A DNA stretch of 64,000 bases from Ramlibacter aurantiacus (lineage in GTDB: Bacteria; Pseudomonadota; Gammaproteobacteria; Burkholderiales; Burkholderiaceae_C): NCBI RefSeq assembly GCF_016722895.1, contig NZ_JAEQNA010000001.1, positions 1,364,001 to 1,428,000 on the forward strand. Direction: 5' to 3'. Made by a program: the position numbers and the translations under genes. This document shows, in pieces, positions 53,739-62,464 of the stretch. The stretch's first letter is position 1. Each line of letters starts with the position of its first letter. The notes beneath the pieces are model-generated. The model was not told the DNA's origin, did not search any database, and was given only the letters and a program-made list of their open reading frames with translations.

Positions 53739-54974
53739 TCACACCGGGGCGCCAACGGTCGCGGACCCGAAGCGCTCCACGCACCGGGTCGCGTCGTACT
53801 CGTAGACCCATTCGGCCTTGATGCCCACCGCATTGGGGTTCCTGGCCTGCGCCCGCTGGAACTCCAGGTCGCGCTTTTTCTGCTCCTCGGGGCTGGCCAG
53901 GTGGTAGGTCTTGCCTCGCTCGCGCGCCTCCAGCTGCACGCGCGCGGTGCGGGGCCGTCGCTCGGCCTCGTAGGCGTCCAGGGCCGCCTCGACGTCGCCG
54001 CCGTGGTGCGCCAGGGCCGCGGCCAGCACGTAGCCATCCTCGATGGCCATGGCCGCGCCCTGCGACAGGAAGGGCAGCATGGGATGCGCGGCGTCGCCCA
54101 GCAGCGTGACGCGTCCCTTGGACCAGCGCTCCATCGGGTCGCGGTCGAACAGGCCCCACTTGAAGATCTGCTGCTTGTCGGTGCGCTCGAGCAGGCGGAT
54201 CACGTTCTCGTGCCAGCCGGCGTAGGCGTCGACCAGCTCCTCGCGGGTGCTCGGCTCGGTCCACGACTCGGCCACCCAGTCCGCGCTCTCGTTGACCGCC
54301 ACGATGTTGACGGCCGCGCCGCCCTTGACGTAGTAGGTCACGAGGTGAGCCTTCGGCCCCATCCAGAAAGAGGCGTCGGGGCTGACGAACGGCAGCGGGT
54401 GGTGCTCGACCGGCACCAGCGCGCGCCAGCACATGTGGCCGGTGAACTGCGCATCGGACCTGCCCCAGGTCTCGTCGCGCACCACCGAATGGATGCCGTC
54501 GGCGCCCACGATGAGGTCGGCCTCGAAGCGGGTGCCATCGTTGAAGTGGGCCACGGCGGTGTTCTTTCCGTGCGTGACGCCGGTGCAAACCACGTTGAAG
54601 CGCACTCGATCCAGCGGCAGTCCCTCGCTCAGGATGGCGTGGACGTCCGCCCGGTGGACGTGCCAGAAGTCGGCGCCGAAGGCTCGCGGACACACCTCGC
54701 GCAGCGGCGTGCGGAACAGCTCGCGCGCATCGCTCCAGTTGCGGCCCACCATGGCCTGCGGAAGAAAGCCCACCTGGCGCAAGCCCTCGCCCGCGCCGAG
54801 CGCCTCGATCACCTTGGCCGCATTGGGCGTGATCTGCACGCCGGCGCCGATCTCGCCGAAGCCCGACGCGCGCTCGAACAGGTGCGCCTCGATGCCGCGC
54901 TGCTGCAGTGCACGCGCCAGCGCAACGCCACCGATGCCGGCTCCCACGATGCCTACTTTCAAGGCTCTTTCCAT
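53739..54974 (-). CDS. FAD-dependent aromatic monooxygenase (6-hydroxynicotinate/salicylate hydroxylase-like)
   Basis: A 411-residue class A flavoprotein hydroxylase: GIVGAGIGGVALARALQQRG (FAD), LIVGADGIHSVVRDETW (DG motif), and RVTLLGDAAHPMLPFLSQGA (FAD ribityl). The substrate face (FLPQAMVGRNW, YYVKGGAAVN) is nearer the salicylate/6-hydroxynicotinate group than the p-hydroxybenzoate group. With nicX, nicD and nicE downstream, decarboxylative hydroxylation of 6-hydroxynicotinate to 2,5-dihydroxypyridine (NicC) is the best guess; other pyridine acids remain possible. Confidence 0.82.
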   Translation of the reverse strand: MERALKVGIVGAGIGGVALARALQQRGIEAHLFERASGFGEIGAGVQITPNAAKVIEALGAGEGLRQVGFLPQAMVGRNWSDARELFRTPLREVCPRAFGADFWHVHRADVHAILSEGLPLDRVRFNVVCTGVTHGKNTAVAHFNDGTRFEADLIVGADGIHSVVRDETWGRSDAQFTGHMCWRALVPVEHHPLPFVSPDASFWMGPKAHLVTYYVKGGAAVNIVAVNESADWVAESWTEPSTREELVDAYAGWHENVIRLLERTDKQQIFKWGLFDRDPMERWSKGRVTLLGDAAHPMLPFLSQGAAMAIEDGYVLAAALAHHGGDVEAALDAYEAERRPRTARVQLEARERGKTYHLASPEEQKKRDLEFQRAQARNPNAVGIKAEWVYEYDATRCVERFGSATVGAPV

Positions 54975-55001
54975 TTCACACTCCAGTCAGTCGAAAAGCC
55001 G

Positions 55002-55769
55002 TCATGCACCCAGGTAGGCGCCCAACAGCTCGGGATCATTCCTCAGGCTCTCGCAGTCGCGGCTTGCGACCACGCGGCCCGTCTCGAACACGTACGCGCG
55101 CGACGCCACGTCCAGGGCGTTGTGCACGTTCTGCTCCACCAGCACCACGGTCACCCCGTTCCCCTTGATCTCGCGGACCACGTCGAACACTTCGTCGGCC
55201 ATGCGCGGGCTCAAGCCCAGGCTGGGCTCGTCGAGCAGCAGCAGCGTGGGTTCGGACATCAGCGCCCGCCCGATCGCCAGCATCTGCTGCTCGCCGCCGC
55301 TGAGCGTGCCGGCCAGTTGCCGGTGGCGCTCCTTCAGGCGCGGAAACCGCTCGTAGACGGCTGCCTTGCGCCTGTCAACCTCGGCGGCGGAACGGCACAG
55401 GTAGGCGCCCATCGCCAGGTTCTCGTCCACGGTCATGGCCGGCCACACGTGGCGCTCCTCCGGACACTGGGCGATGCCGCGGGCGACGATCCTGTCCGCG
55501 GCCACCCCGCCGATGGACGCGCCATCGAACAGGATTTCCCCCCGCGTGGGCTTCAGCAGCCCGGAGATGGCCCGCAGGGTCGTGGTCTTGCCGGCGCCGT
55601 TGGCGCCGAGCAGCGCCACCACCTCGCCGGGGCGCACCGACAGGGTCACCCCGTGCAGGGCCGCCGTCTTGCCGTAGCTCACGTGCAGGTCGCGCAGCTC
55701 GAGCAAGGCATCGGTCGCCGTGGTGCCCTCGGCCGCCACCGTGCCCGGCGCCATCACGGTCTGGTTCAT
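55002..55769 (-). CDS. livF: Branched-chain-type ABC transporter ATP-binding protein (LivF-like)
   Basis: A 255-residue ABC ATPase: Walker A LLGANGAGKTTTLRAI, signature TLSGGEQQMLAIGRAL, Walker B LLLLDEPSLGLSP and H-loop VLVEQNVHNAL. Its short, accessory-domain-free form and the switch region are LivF-like. It overlaps the livG gene by 4 bases and pairs with it as the heterodimeric motor. Confidence 0.92.
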   Translation of the reverse strand: MNQTVMAPGTVAAEGTTATDALLELRDLHVSYGKTAALHGVTLSVRPGEVVALLGANGAGKTTTLRAISGLLKPTRGEILFDGASIGGVAADRIVARGIAQCPEERHVWPAMTVDENLAMGAYLCRSAAEVDRRKAAVYERFPRLKERHRQLAGTLSGGEQQMLAIGRALMSEPTLLLLDEPSLGLSPRMADEVFDVVREIKGNGVTVVLVEQNVHNALDVASRAYVFETGRVVASRDCESLRNDPELLGAYLGA

Positions 55770-56563
55770 CCCTTTTTCCCTCCGCCGAGGTAAGCCTCGA
55801 TCACCTGCGCATCACCCTGGATCTCGGCCGGCGATCCTTCGGCGAGCTTCTGGCCGAAGTGCATCACGACCACCCGGTCGGACACGCTCATCACCAGGTT
55901 CATGTTGTGCTCGACCACCAGGATCGAACGCACGATGCTGCCACGCAGCGACTTCAGCACCTCGCCGAAGGTCCGGGCCTCCTGGCTGTTCAGGCCGGCG
56001 GCCGGCTCGTCCAGCATCAGGATCTCGGGCTTGGCGGCCAGCGCGATCGACACCTCCAGCAGGCGCAGCTCACCGCACGACAGCGATGACGCCGGCGTGT
56101 CGATCCGGTGCGTCAGGCCCATGGTCTGGATGATCCGGCACGCACTCTCACGCACGCTGTGTTCCGTCCGGCGCACCGCCCGGCCCGGGAAGAACGTGCG
56201 CCAGAGCGGCTGGCGTGCCTCCAGGTAGTGCCCGGTCAGCACGTTCTCGAACACCGTCAGCGACTTCAGGATGTTCGTCTTCTGGAAGCTCCGCACGATG
56301 CCCATCTGGGCCATCTGGAAGGGCTTGCGGCCGGTGACGGGCGTGCCGCCGAAGCGCACCTCGCCCGCACTGGGGGTGTAGAAGCCGGTGATGAGGTTGA
56401 AGCACGTCGTCTTGCCCGCGCCATTGGGGCCGATGAGGCCGACGATCTCGCCCGGCCGGACATCGAAGCTCACGTCCTTCACGGCATGGATGCCGCCGAA
56501 GGACTTGCTCAGGCCCCGCACCTCCAGGGCTTGCGGCGCCATCGCCTGCACGCCGCTGCTCAT
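55766..56563 (-). CDS. livG: Branched-chain-type ABC transporter ATP-binding protein (LivG-like)
   Basis: ATG 56563 overlaps the livM stop (TGATG); longer starts exist but lie inside livM. The 265-residue ATPase: Walker [21 protein letters not shown], signature [18 protein letters not shown] (LSCGE in place of LSGGQ), Walker [16 protein letters not shown]. The extended loop near residues 95-165 ([20 protein letters not shown]) is the LivG feature. It overlaps livF. Confidence 0.92.
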   Translation of the reverse strand: MSSGVQAMAPQALEVRGLSKSFGGIHAVKDVSFDVRPGEIVGLIGPNGAGKTTCFNLITGFYTPSAGEVRFGGTPVTGRKPFQMAQMGIVRSFQKTNILKSLTVFENVLTGHYLEARQPLWRTFFPGRAVRRTEHSVRESACRIIQTMGLTHRIDTPASSLSCGELRLLEVSIALAAKPEILMLDEPAAGLNSQEARTFGEVLKSLRGSIVRSILVVEHNMNLVMSVSDRVVVMHFGQKLAEGSPAEIQGDAQVIEAYLGGGKKG

Positions 56564-57558
56564 GCCGGCCTCCCAGGCGCCGGCTCCGGCTCCGGTGCCG
56601 GTACCGCCACGGGCGACGGCGCCACGGCGCGGCCGCGCCACTGCATGACCCAGCCCATCAGGCCCCGCGGCAGGAACAGCACGATGCCGATCACCGCCAG
56701 CCCGAACAGGGACAGCCGCAACTCCTTGGCCTCGCGCAGGTACTCCTCGAGGAAGGTCACCAGGAGGGCGCCGACCAGCGGCCCGACCAGCGTTCCCTTG
56801 CCCCCGATCAGCACCATGATGATCATGCTGACCATGAAGGCGAAGCGGAAGACTTCAGGTCCGACGAACGAGATGTAGTGCGCGTAGAACCCGCCCGCCA
56901 TGCCGGACAGCAGCGCCCCCAGCACCAGGGCCAGCATGGTGTAGTTCAACGGCCGTATGCCGATCGACTGCGCCACATAGCGGTTCTCCCGCACGGCGAC
57001 AGCGGCCCGCCCCGCGTTCGAGTGGACGAACCGGTATGAAAGATAGAGCGTCAGGGCCAGCAGCACCCAGGCGATGGCGTAGTAGAACTGCTTGGCGCCC
57101 AGGTTGCCCGCCTCGGCCAGGATGGCCGGCTGCGGGATCCCGGCGATGCCCATGGGGCCGTTGGTCAGCCCGATCCAGTTGTCGGCGACCAGCCGCAGCA
57201 CCTCCGCGAACGACAAGGTCACGATCACGAAGAACGGCCCCTGCAGCCGCAAGGTCAGCGCGCCGATCACCAGGCCCATCACGGCGGCCAGCAGCCCGGC
57301 CACGGGAATGGTGGCCCACAGCGGCCAGCCGTACTGGGCCGACAGGATGGCCGCCGCATACGCGCCCGTTCCCAGGAACGCGGTGTGGCCGAGCGAGAAC
57401 TCGCCGACGTAGCCCACCACCAGGTTGAGGCTGCTGGCGAGCACCGCATAGAACAGCACCATGATGGCGATATGCAGGATGTACTGGTCCTGCACCAGCA
57501 AGGGGAAGACGGCGGCCAGCACCATCCATCCGATGAGGCAGTTCTTCTCGAAGTTCAT
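56560..57558 (-). CDS. livM: Branched-chain-type ABC transporter permease (LivM-like)
   Basis: The 332-residue permease starts at ATG 57558. About nine transmembrane helices; conserved [20 protein letters not shown] and [14 protein letters not shown] segments. The coupling region [18 protein letters not shown] faces the ATPase. The C-terminal tail is Pro/Ala/Glu-rich ([16 protein letters not shown]), unusual and probably disordered. It overlaps livH and livG. Confidence 0.92.
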   Translation of the reverse strand: MNFEKNCLIGWMVLAAVFPLLVQDQYILHIAIMVLFYAVLASSLNLVVGYVGEFSLGHTAFLGTGAYAAAILSAQYGWPLWATIPVAGLLAAVMGLVIGALTLRLQGPFFVIVTLSFAEVLRLVADNWIGLTNGPMGIAGIPQPAILAEAGNLGAKQFYYAIAWVLLALTLYLSYRFVHSNAGRAAVAVRENRYVAQSIGIRPLNYTMLALVLGALLSGMAGGFYAHYISFVGPEVFRFAFMVSMIIMVLIGGKGTLVGPLVGALLVTFLEEYLREAKELRLSLFGLAVIGIVLFLPRGLMGWVMQWRGRAVAPSPVAVPAPEPEPAPGRPA

Positions 57559-58427
57559 GCTCGCTCCGCTCGAGTGGAGAACAACCCGTAGGGTCGCACC
57601 AGCAGCGTGAGGATGACCAGGCCGAAGCCGATGATGTCCACCCAGCCGGTCGCCACGTAGCCTCCCCACAAAGCCTCCACCACGCCCAGCAGCACGCCGC
57701 CCACGATCGCGCCCGCGAACGAGCCCATGCCGCCGAGGATCACCACCACGAAGGCCTTCATGCTCACCAGTCCGCCGACGGACACCTGCGCCGAGTAGAT
57801 GGAGCCGAGCAGCATGCCGGCCAGCGACGCGATCACGGTGCCCATGGCGAAGGTCGCCGCGTAGACGTTGGCGGTGCGCACGCCAGCCAGCTGCGCCGCC
57901 ATCGGGTCCTGGAAGGTCGCGCGCATGGCCCGGCCCAGGCGGGTCTTGTGGATCACCACCCAGGCCAGCGCGATCAACACCGCGCACACCGCCACCGCGA
58001 ACAGCCGCAGCTTGGTCAGCACCACCGGGCCCATGATCAGCGGCCCCGAAGACAGCGGCGCCTCCACCTTCAGCGGCGCGGTGCCCACCGCCAGCAGCGC
58101 GGTGTTGGCCAGGAAGATGGACAGCCCGATGGTCAGCAGGATGCCCGGCTCCTCGCCCTGGTCGCGGATGCGCTCGATCAGCAGGCGGTCGACCAGCCAG
58201 CCGAAGGCACCCATGGCCACCGCCACCAGCAGCAGCCCGCTGAAGAAGTCCAGGCCCAGGCGGCTGGTGGCCCACCAGCCCATCACGCCACCGAGCATGT
58301 ACAGCTCGCCGTGGGCGAAGTTCACCACGCGCATCAGCCCGAGGATCAGGGTCAGCCCCAGCGCGGACAGCGCGTAGAACGACCCGGTCACCAGGCCGTT
58401 GGCCAGGTACTGCGGCAACAGTTCCAT
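57555..58427 (-). CDS. livH: Branched-chain-type ABC transporter permease (LivH-like)
   Basis: A 290-residue permease: LANGLVTGSFYALSALGLTL and LMRVVNFAHGELYMLGGVMG are signature N-terminal segments. The coupling element MRATFQDPMAAQLAGVRT (EAA-like) and SVGGLVSMKAFVVVILGGMG follow. Eight helices are visible. Its 3' end overlaps livM by 4 bases and it lies 22 bases behind the binding-protein gene. Confidence 0.93.
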   Translation of the reverse strand: MELLPQYLANGLVTGSFYALSALGLTLILGLMRVVNFAHGELYMLGGVMGWWATSRLGLDFFSGLLLVAVAMGAFGWLVDRLLIERIRDQGEEPGILLTIGLSIFLANTALLAVGTAPLKVEAPLSSGPLIMGPVVLTKLRLFAVAVCAVLIALAWVVIHKTRLGRAMRATFQDPMAAQLAGVRTANVYAATFAMGTVIASLAGMLLGSIYSAQVSVGGLVSMKAFVVVILGGMGSFAGAIVGGVLLGVVEALWGGYVATGWVDIIGFGLVILTLLVRPYGLFSTRAERA

Positions 58428-58449
58428 GATCGGCGACGTGCTCCGTGGA

Positions 58450-59583
58450 TCAGGGCTTGCTGGTCTGCGCCTGGGTCACGACCTTCGGCTCCTTGTTCAC
58501 GATCTGCACCAGGGCCACGTCGAAGCCGTAGCCCTCGCCCTTGTCGGTGAAGCGGAAGTGGCCGTTCGGTGCCAGGTAGTCGGTCTTGCGCAGCGCGTCG
58601 CGAATCGCATCGGCGTCGGTCTTGCCGGCGCGGGCGATGGCGTCCATCAGGATGTTCATCGCGTTGTAGCCGGCCGCGCCGTACTTGCCCGGCTTCTCCT
58701 TGTAGGCCGTCTCGTACATCTTCACGAAGGCCTGGTTGCGCTCGCCCGGCAGGCTGGACGCATAGGGAACCGCCGCGTAGATGCCTTCGGAGGCCGCGCC
58801 GGTCAGGCCGATGAAGTCGGCCGTCGCCCACGAACCCACGCCGAAGATCCTGGTCTGCAGCCCCAGCTCCTTGAACTGCTTGACCAGGATCGAGCCGTCC
58901 TGCGTTTCGGCCGCGACGAACACGCCGTCGGCCTTGCTCGCGCGCAGCTTGGTCAGCAGCGTGTAGAAGTCGGTCGCGCCGTGGTCGAAGTACTCCTTCA
59001 ACACGGTCTTCACGCCCAGGGCCTCCATGTCCTTGGAGAAGTCCTCGACGCTGCCGCGGCCCCAGTCGTCGTTGACGCCGATGTACGCCACGTTCTTCAG
59101 CTGCAGCTTGTCCGCGATGATCTTGCTGAAGGTCTTGGACATCAGCCGGTCGGTCTCGGCCGAGCGGAAGAAGTACTGCAGGCCCTTCTCGGTCAGGTCC
59201 GCCTTGGACGACACGCCGGTGATCAGCGGCGTCTTGTACTTCTCCGCCACCGGCATGATCGCCGCCGTCGCCGAGCTGCAGAACGCGCCCTGCAGGGCGA
59301 CCACCTTGTCACGCTGGATCAGCTTCTCGGCCGCGTTGACCGAGTTGGCCGGGCGGCATTGGCCATCCTCCACCACCAGCTCGATCTTGCGACCCAGCAC
59401 CCCGCCAGCCGCGTTGCGCCGTTCGACCGCCAGCTTGGCGCCGCTCAGCGACGCCTGGCCGTTGTAGGCGACCGAGCCGGTCAACGGTTCGATCACGCCG
59501 ATCTTGATCGTCTCCTGCGCGCCCGCGAGGGACGACAGGGCCGCGACGCCGGCTGCGGCTACGAGCTTCTTCCAAGACTGCAT
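58450..59583 (-). CDS. Periplasmic substrate-binding protein of the ABC importer (LivK-like)
   Basis: ATG 59583 has GGAG 7 bases upstream. The 377-residue pre-protein has a signal peptide MQSWKKLVAAAGVAALSSLAGA, with the mature protein starting QETIKIGVIEPLTGS. This is the Peripla_BP_6 fold (ANF receptor-like), with ELVVEDGQCRPANSVNAAEK and AYIGVNDDWGRGSVEDFSKD. Members bind amino acids, amides or aromatic acids. The neighbouring genes indicate a pyridine or benzoate-like acid here. It is the first gene of the operon, downstream of a candidate TetR operator. Confidence 0.9.
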   Translation of the reverse strand: MQSWKKLVAAAGVAALSSLAGAQETIKIGVIEPLTGSVAYNGQASLSGAKLAVERRNAAGGVLGRKIELVVEDGQCRPANSVNAAEKLIQRDKVVALQGAFCSSATAAIMPVAEKYKTPLITGVSSKADLTEKGLQYFFRSAETDRLMSKTFSKIIADKLQLKNVAYIGVNDDWGRGSVEDFSKDMEALGVKTVLKEYFDHGATDFYTLLTKLRASKADGVFVAAETQDGSILVKQFKELGLQTRIFGVGSWATADFIGLTGAASEGIYAAVPYASSLPGERNQAFVKMYETAYKEKPGKYGAAGYNAMNILMDAIARAGKTDADAIRDALRKTDYLAPNGHFRFTDKGEGYGFDVALVQIVNKEPKVVTQAQTSKP

Positions 59584-59642
59584 CTGAGACTCCACGAAGG
59601 TTGGGCTGCGGACACCCCGGACGGCCACCAAGCCCCCCGGGA

Positions 59643-59664
59643 ATAAATTGAACGACCAATTAAT
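59643..59664 (-). promoter_or_regulatory. Candidate TetR operator upstream of the liv/nic-like operon
   Basis: The minus strand contains AATTGGTCGTTCAATT, a 5-bp dyad (AATTG/CAATT) around GTCGTT, inside a 22-base region that shares 16 positions with the tetR upstream site at 50248-50269. It lies 60-81 bases before the binding-protein start, in an AT-rich island unlike the surroundings, the right place for promoter control. Confidence 0.6.
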
Positions 59665-59789
59665 TCAGGTCATTTTTGCAGTCCGGTTTCTTCGCGTTGA
59701 TAGGGGTTAACCCTTGGGAAACAGCCCCGGCAGCAGGTCGGACGGGGGGCCGTGGGAAGCGACCCAGGATGGCGAGGTCGCGCCCGCCC

Positions 59790-60464
59790 TCACTGGCACC
59801 AGATCGCGATCCGCTCGGCCAGGTCCATCCAGAGCGCGAACAAGGCCGCTGCGACCAGCAGGCCGCCCGCCACGCGGGTGCCCCAGTCACCGCGCAGCCG
59901 ATTGCCCAGGGTGCGCACGCGTGACCAGAGCGCCGGTCCCAGCACCAACCCGGCACTGCTGCCGATGGCGAACAGCGCCATCGCCAATCCGCCCTGCAGC
60001 GCGTCGCCGGTGAGCGAGGCCACGAGCAGCGCGGACCAGAGCAGGCCGCAGGGCATGAAGATCCACAGCGCGCCGGCGGTGAAGACGCCACCCGAGCGCT
60101 GTACCCAGGGCCGCACGTGGCCCCAGGCGCGCAGGCCCGCCTGCTGCGCCCATGCTGGCTGGCGTGCCAGCACCAGCAACATCAGTCCCCACGCCAGCAC
60201 CCCGAGGTGGAACACCGTCCAGGCCGGCCGCAGCACGGCCGTCTGCGTGCCCAGCCAGGCAAAACCCTGCACCGCGGTGGCGGCCAGCACGCCGGCCGCC
60301 GTATACCCCGCCAGCCGCCCGGCCTGGAAGGTCCACAGGCCGCGCCGGGCCGAATGGGGATGCGCCTGGCTCACGCCGGCACAAGCCGCGCCGCACATGG
60401 CGGCGCAGTGCGGACCGCCGGCCACGCCCATCAGCAGGGCCGCGAGGGCCAGCGAAGCGGACAT
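59790..60464 (-). CDS. SafE/TauE-like membrane protein (urease accessory UreH-type domain)
   Basis: A 224-residue, six-helix protein with the N-terminal GVAGGPHCAAMCGAACAG, a conserved Cys/His motif of this DsbD_2/UreH-like family. The second half holds GALWIFMPCGLLWSALLVAS and a further Gly-rich helix. Such proteins occur near cbb3 oxidase and hemN genes and may move copper or electrons. It lies 10 bases downstream of hemN in the same operon. Confidence 0.82.
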   Translation of the reverse strand: MSASLALAALLMGVAGGPHCAAMCGAACAGVSQAHPHSARRGLWTFQAGRLAGYTAAGVLAATAVQGFAWLGTQTAVLRPAWTVFHLGVLAWGLMLLVLARQPAWAQQAGLRAWGHVRPWVQRSGGVFTAGALWIFMPCGLLWSALLVASLTGDALQGGLAMALFAIGSSAGLVLGPALWSRVRTLGNRLRGDWGTRVAGGLLVAAALFALWMDLAERIAIWCQ

Positions 60465-60474
60465 GGGAGTGGCC

Positions 60475-61848
60475 TCAGAGGATTTTCGAGAATTGCTTGC
60501 GGTGGCGGTCGGCCTGCAGGTACCGGTCGAACACCATCGCCACCGCGCGCACGAAGTACCAGCCGTTGGCCGTGACCTGGATGCCGCTGTCGTCGAGCTG
60601 CACCAGCCCGGCCTGCTCCAGGTCCTGCAGCTGCTCCAGTTCGGCGGCGAAGGTGCTGCGGAAGTCGATCATCCAGGCCAGCTCGATGGACTCGAACAGC
60701 ACCTGCCCCTGGCACATCAGCCCCATGATCACGGCGCGCCGCGTGAGGTCGTCGCGGCTCAAGGCCAGCCCGCGCGCCACCGGCAGCCGTCCCTGGTCGA
60801 TCAGGTCGCACCACTCGGCCAGCGTCTTGGCGTTCTGGCTGTAGGTCGCCCCCACCCGGCCGATGGCCGACACGCCCAGGGCGATCAGGTCGCAATCCGG
60901 CTGCGTGCTGTAGCCCTGGAAATTGCGGTGCAGCCGCCCTTGCCGCTTGGCCACCGCCAGCGGGTCGTCGGGCAGCGCGAAGTGGTCCATGCCCACGTAC
61001 ACATAGCCGTCGTTCTCGAAGGCGGCCATGGCCGCCGACAGCATGCCCAGCTTGCTGCCGGCATCCGGCAGCTCGGCCGGCACGATGCGCCGCTGCGGCT
61101 TGAAGCGCTCGGGCAGGTGCGCGTAGGCGTACAGCGCGATGCGGTCCGGCCGCAGCCGGCCCACCTGCGCCAACGTGCGCGCGAACGATTCGGCCGTCTG
61201 CCGCGGCAAGCCGTAGATCAGGTCGATGTTGACCGACTCGAAGCCGATGCGCCGCGCCTCGTCCACCAGCGCGAACACCTGCCCGGCCGGCTGGATCCGG
61301 TGCACCGCCTGCTGCACGTCGGGATCGAAGTCCTGCACGCCGAAGCTGATTCGGTTGAAGCCCAGCGCCGCGATCGCCTGCAACCGGGCGCTGTCGACGG
61401 TGCGCGGATCGACCTCGATGGAGTACTCGCCGCCCGGCACCAGCCGGAAGCTGCGGCGAAGCATGGCCATGAGTTGCGCGAGTTCGTCGTCGGACAGGAA
61501 GGTGGGCGAGCCGCCGCCCAGGTGCAGCTGGCTCACGTTGCGATCGGGGCCGAGTTGCGCAACCTGCAGGTCCATTTCACGCCCGAGGTAATCCAGGTAG
61601 GACGCGGCGCGTGAATGGTGCCTGGTGATGATCTTGTTGCAGGCGCAGTAGTAGCACAGTGATTCGCAGAACGGGATGTGCACGTACAGCGACAGCGGCT
61701 GCACCGACGCCGGACCCTCGCCTCGCTGCCGCAGGGCCTGCGCGTAGTCGTCCGGGCCGAAGGCCTCGACGAAGCGGTCCGCGGTCGGATACGAGGTGTA
61801 GCGCGGTCCGTGGACGTCGAACCGGCGCAGCAGCTCGGGAGCCAGCAT
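60475..61848 (-). CDS. hemN: Oxygen-independent coproporphyrinogen III oxidase
   Basis: The start at 61848 (MLAPELLRRFDVHGPRYTSY) has GGGGAG 8 bases upstream. The 457-residue length is typical of HemN. The radical-SAM cluster is CESLCYYCACN, with the SAM site HLGGGSPTFLSDDEL and the HemN_C domain from about residue 350. It decarboxylates coproporphyrinogen III anaerobically for haem synthesis. Behind a Usp gene with an FNR-type box, it is probably induced at low oxygen. Confidence 0.95.
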   Translation of the reverse strand: MLAPELLRRFDVHGPRYTSYPTADRFVEAFGPDDYAQALRQRGEGPASVQPLSLYVHIPFCESLCYYCACNKIITRHHSRAASYLDYLGREMDLQVAQLGPDRNVSQLHLGGGSPTFLSDDELAQLMAMLRRSFRLVPGGEYSIEVDPRTVDSARLQAIAALGFNRISFGVQDFDPDVQQAVHRIQPAGQVFALVDEARRIGFESVNIDLIYGLPRQTAESFARTLAQVGRLRPDRIALYAYAHLPERFKPQRRIVPAELPDAGSKLGMLSAAMAAFENDGYVYVGMDHFALPDDPLAVAKRQGRLHRNFQGYSTQPDCDLIALGVSAIGRVGATYSQNAKTLAEWCDLIDQGRLPVARGLALSRDDLTRRAVIMGLMCQGQVLFESIELAWMIDFRSTFAAELEQLQDLEQAGLVQLDDSGIQVTANGWYFVRAVAMVFDRYLQADRHRKQFSKIL

Positions 61849-61859
61849 GCCCGACTCCC

Positions 61860-62297
61860 CTAGCGGACCACCAGCACGGGCAGCTTGCTGTGGGCCACCA
61901 CCTTGGCCGCCACGCTGCCCAGGAACACGCGGCCCAGGCCCGTGCGCCCATGCGAGCCCACCACGATCAGGTCGGCGCCCTCGGTCTCGGCGGTGGACAG
62001 GATGCCGTCGAGCGCGGTGGCGTCCTCGACCAGGCGCGCCTGCAGCTGGACCTGCTCGCCACCCTGCGCCAGCTGGCTGACCTGCGCGTGGGCCTGCGCG
62101 GCGCGGTCGCGCGCCGCCGCCATGTAGGCATCGAAGCCCATCGGATTCGCCTCGCCCATGCCCAGGTACGGGTAGGGGTCGACCACGTACAGCGCGGTGA
62201 GGGTGGCGCCGTGGACCCGGGCCAGGCCGATGGCCGTGCGCGCGGCGTGCTCCGAAGCGGTGGAGCCGTCGGTCGCCAGGAGGATGTGCTTGAACAT
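61860..62297 (-). CDS. Universal stress protein (single domain)
   Basis: The start at 62297 (MFKHILLATDGSTASEHAAR) has GAGG 6 bases upstream; the in-frame ATG at 62330 lacks a site. The 145-residue UspA has the complete nucleotide-binding pattern G-x2-G-x9-G-(S/T) in VGSHGRTGLGRVFLGSVAAK, so it is an ATP-binding subtype. It sits 11 bases upstream of hemN and behind an FNR-like box, suggesting an oxygen-limitation function. Confidence 0.9.
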   Translation of the reverse strand: MFKHILLATDGSTASEHAARTAIGLARVHGATLTALYVVDPYPYLGMGEANPMGFDAYMAAARDRAAQAHAQVSQLAQGGEQVQLQARLVEDATALDGILSTAETEGADLIVVGSHGRTGLGRVFLGSVAAKVVAHSKLPVLVVR

Positions 62298-62356
62298 GCG
62301 AGCCTCTTCTTGTGGATTCGGATGCTGCATGGTGCCCTTCCCGGGCCGGCTGCGGC

Positions 62357-62370
62357 TTGATGTGTGTCAA
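62357..62370 (-). promoter_or_regulatory. FNR/Anr-type box
   Basis: TTGATGTGTGTCAA fits TTGAT-N4-ATCAA with one mismatch. It lies 60 bases upstream of the Usp start, so a promoter activated at low oxygen would drive usp-hemN-safE-like. Confidence 0.6.
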
Positions 62371-62464
62371 GGTGCTGCTCATCCCCCAAGGACGGGGCTC
62401 GTCCTACGCGAGCGTGGGGTGGTTTCTGGCATGCTTGCCGGGTTTTGCTTAGATCTCATCGAAA

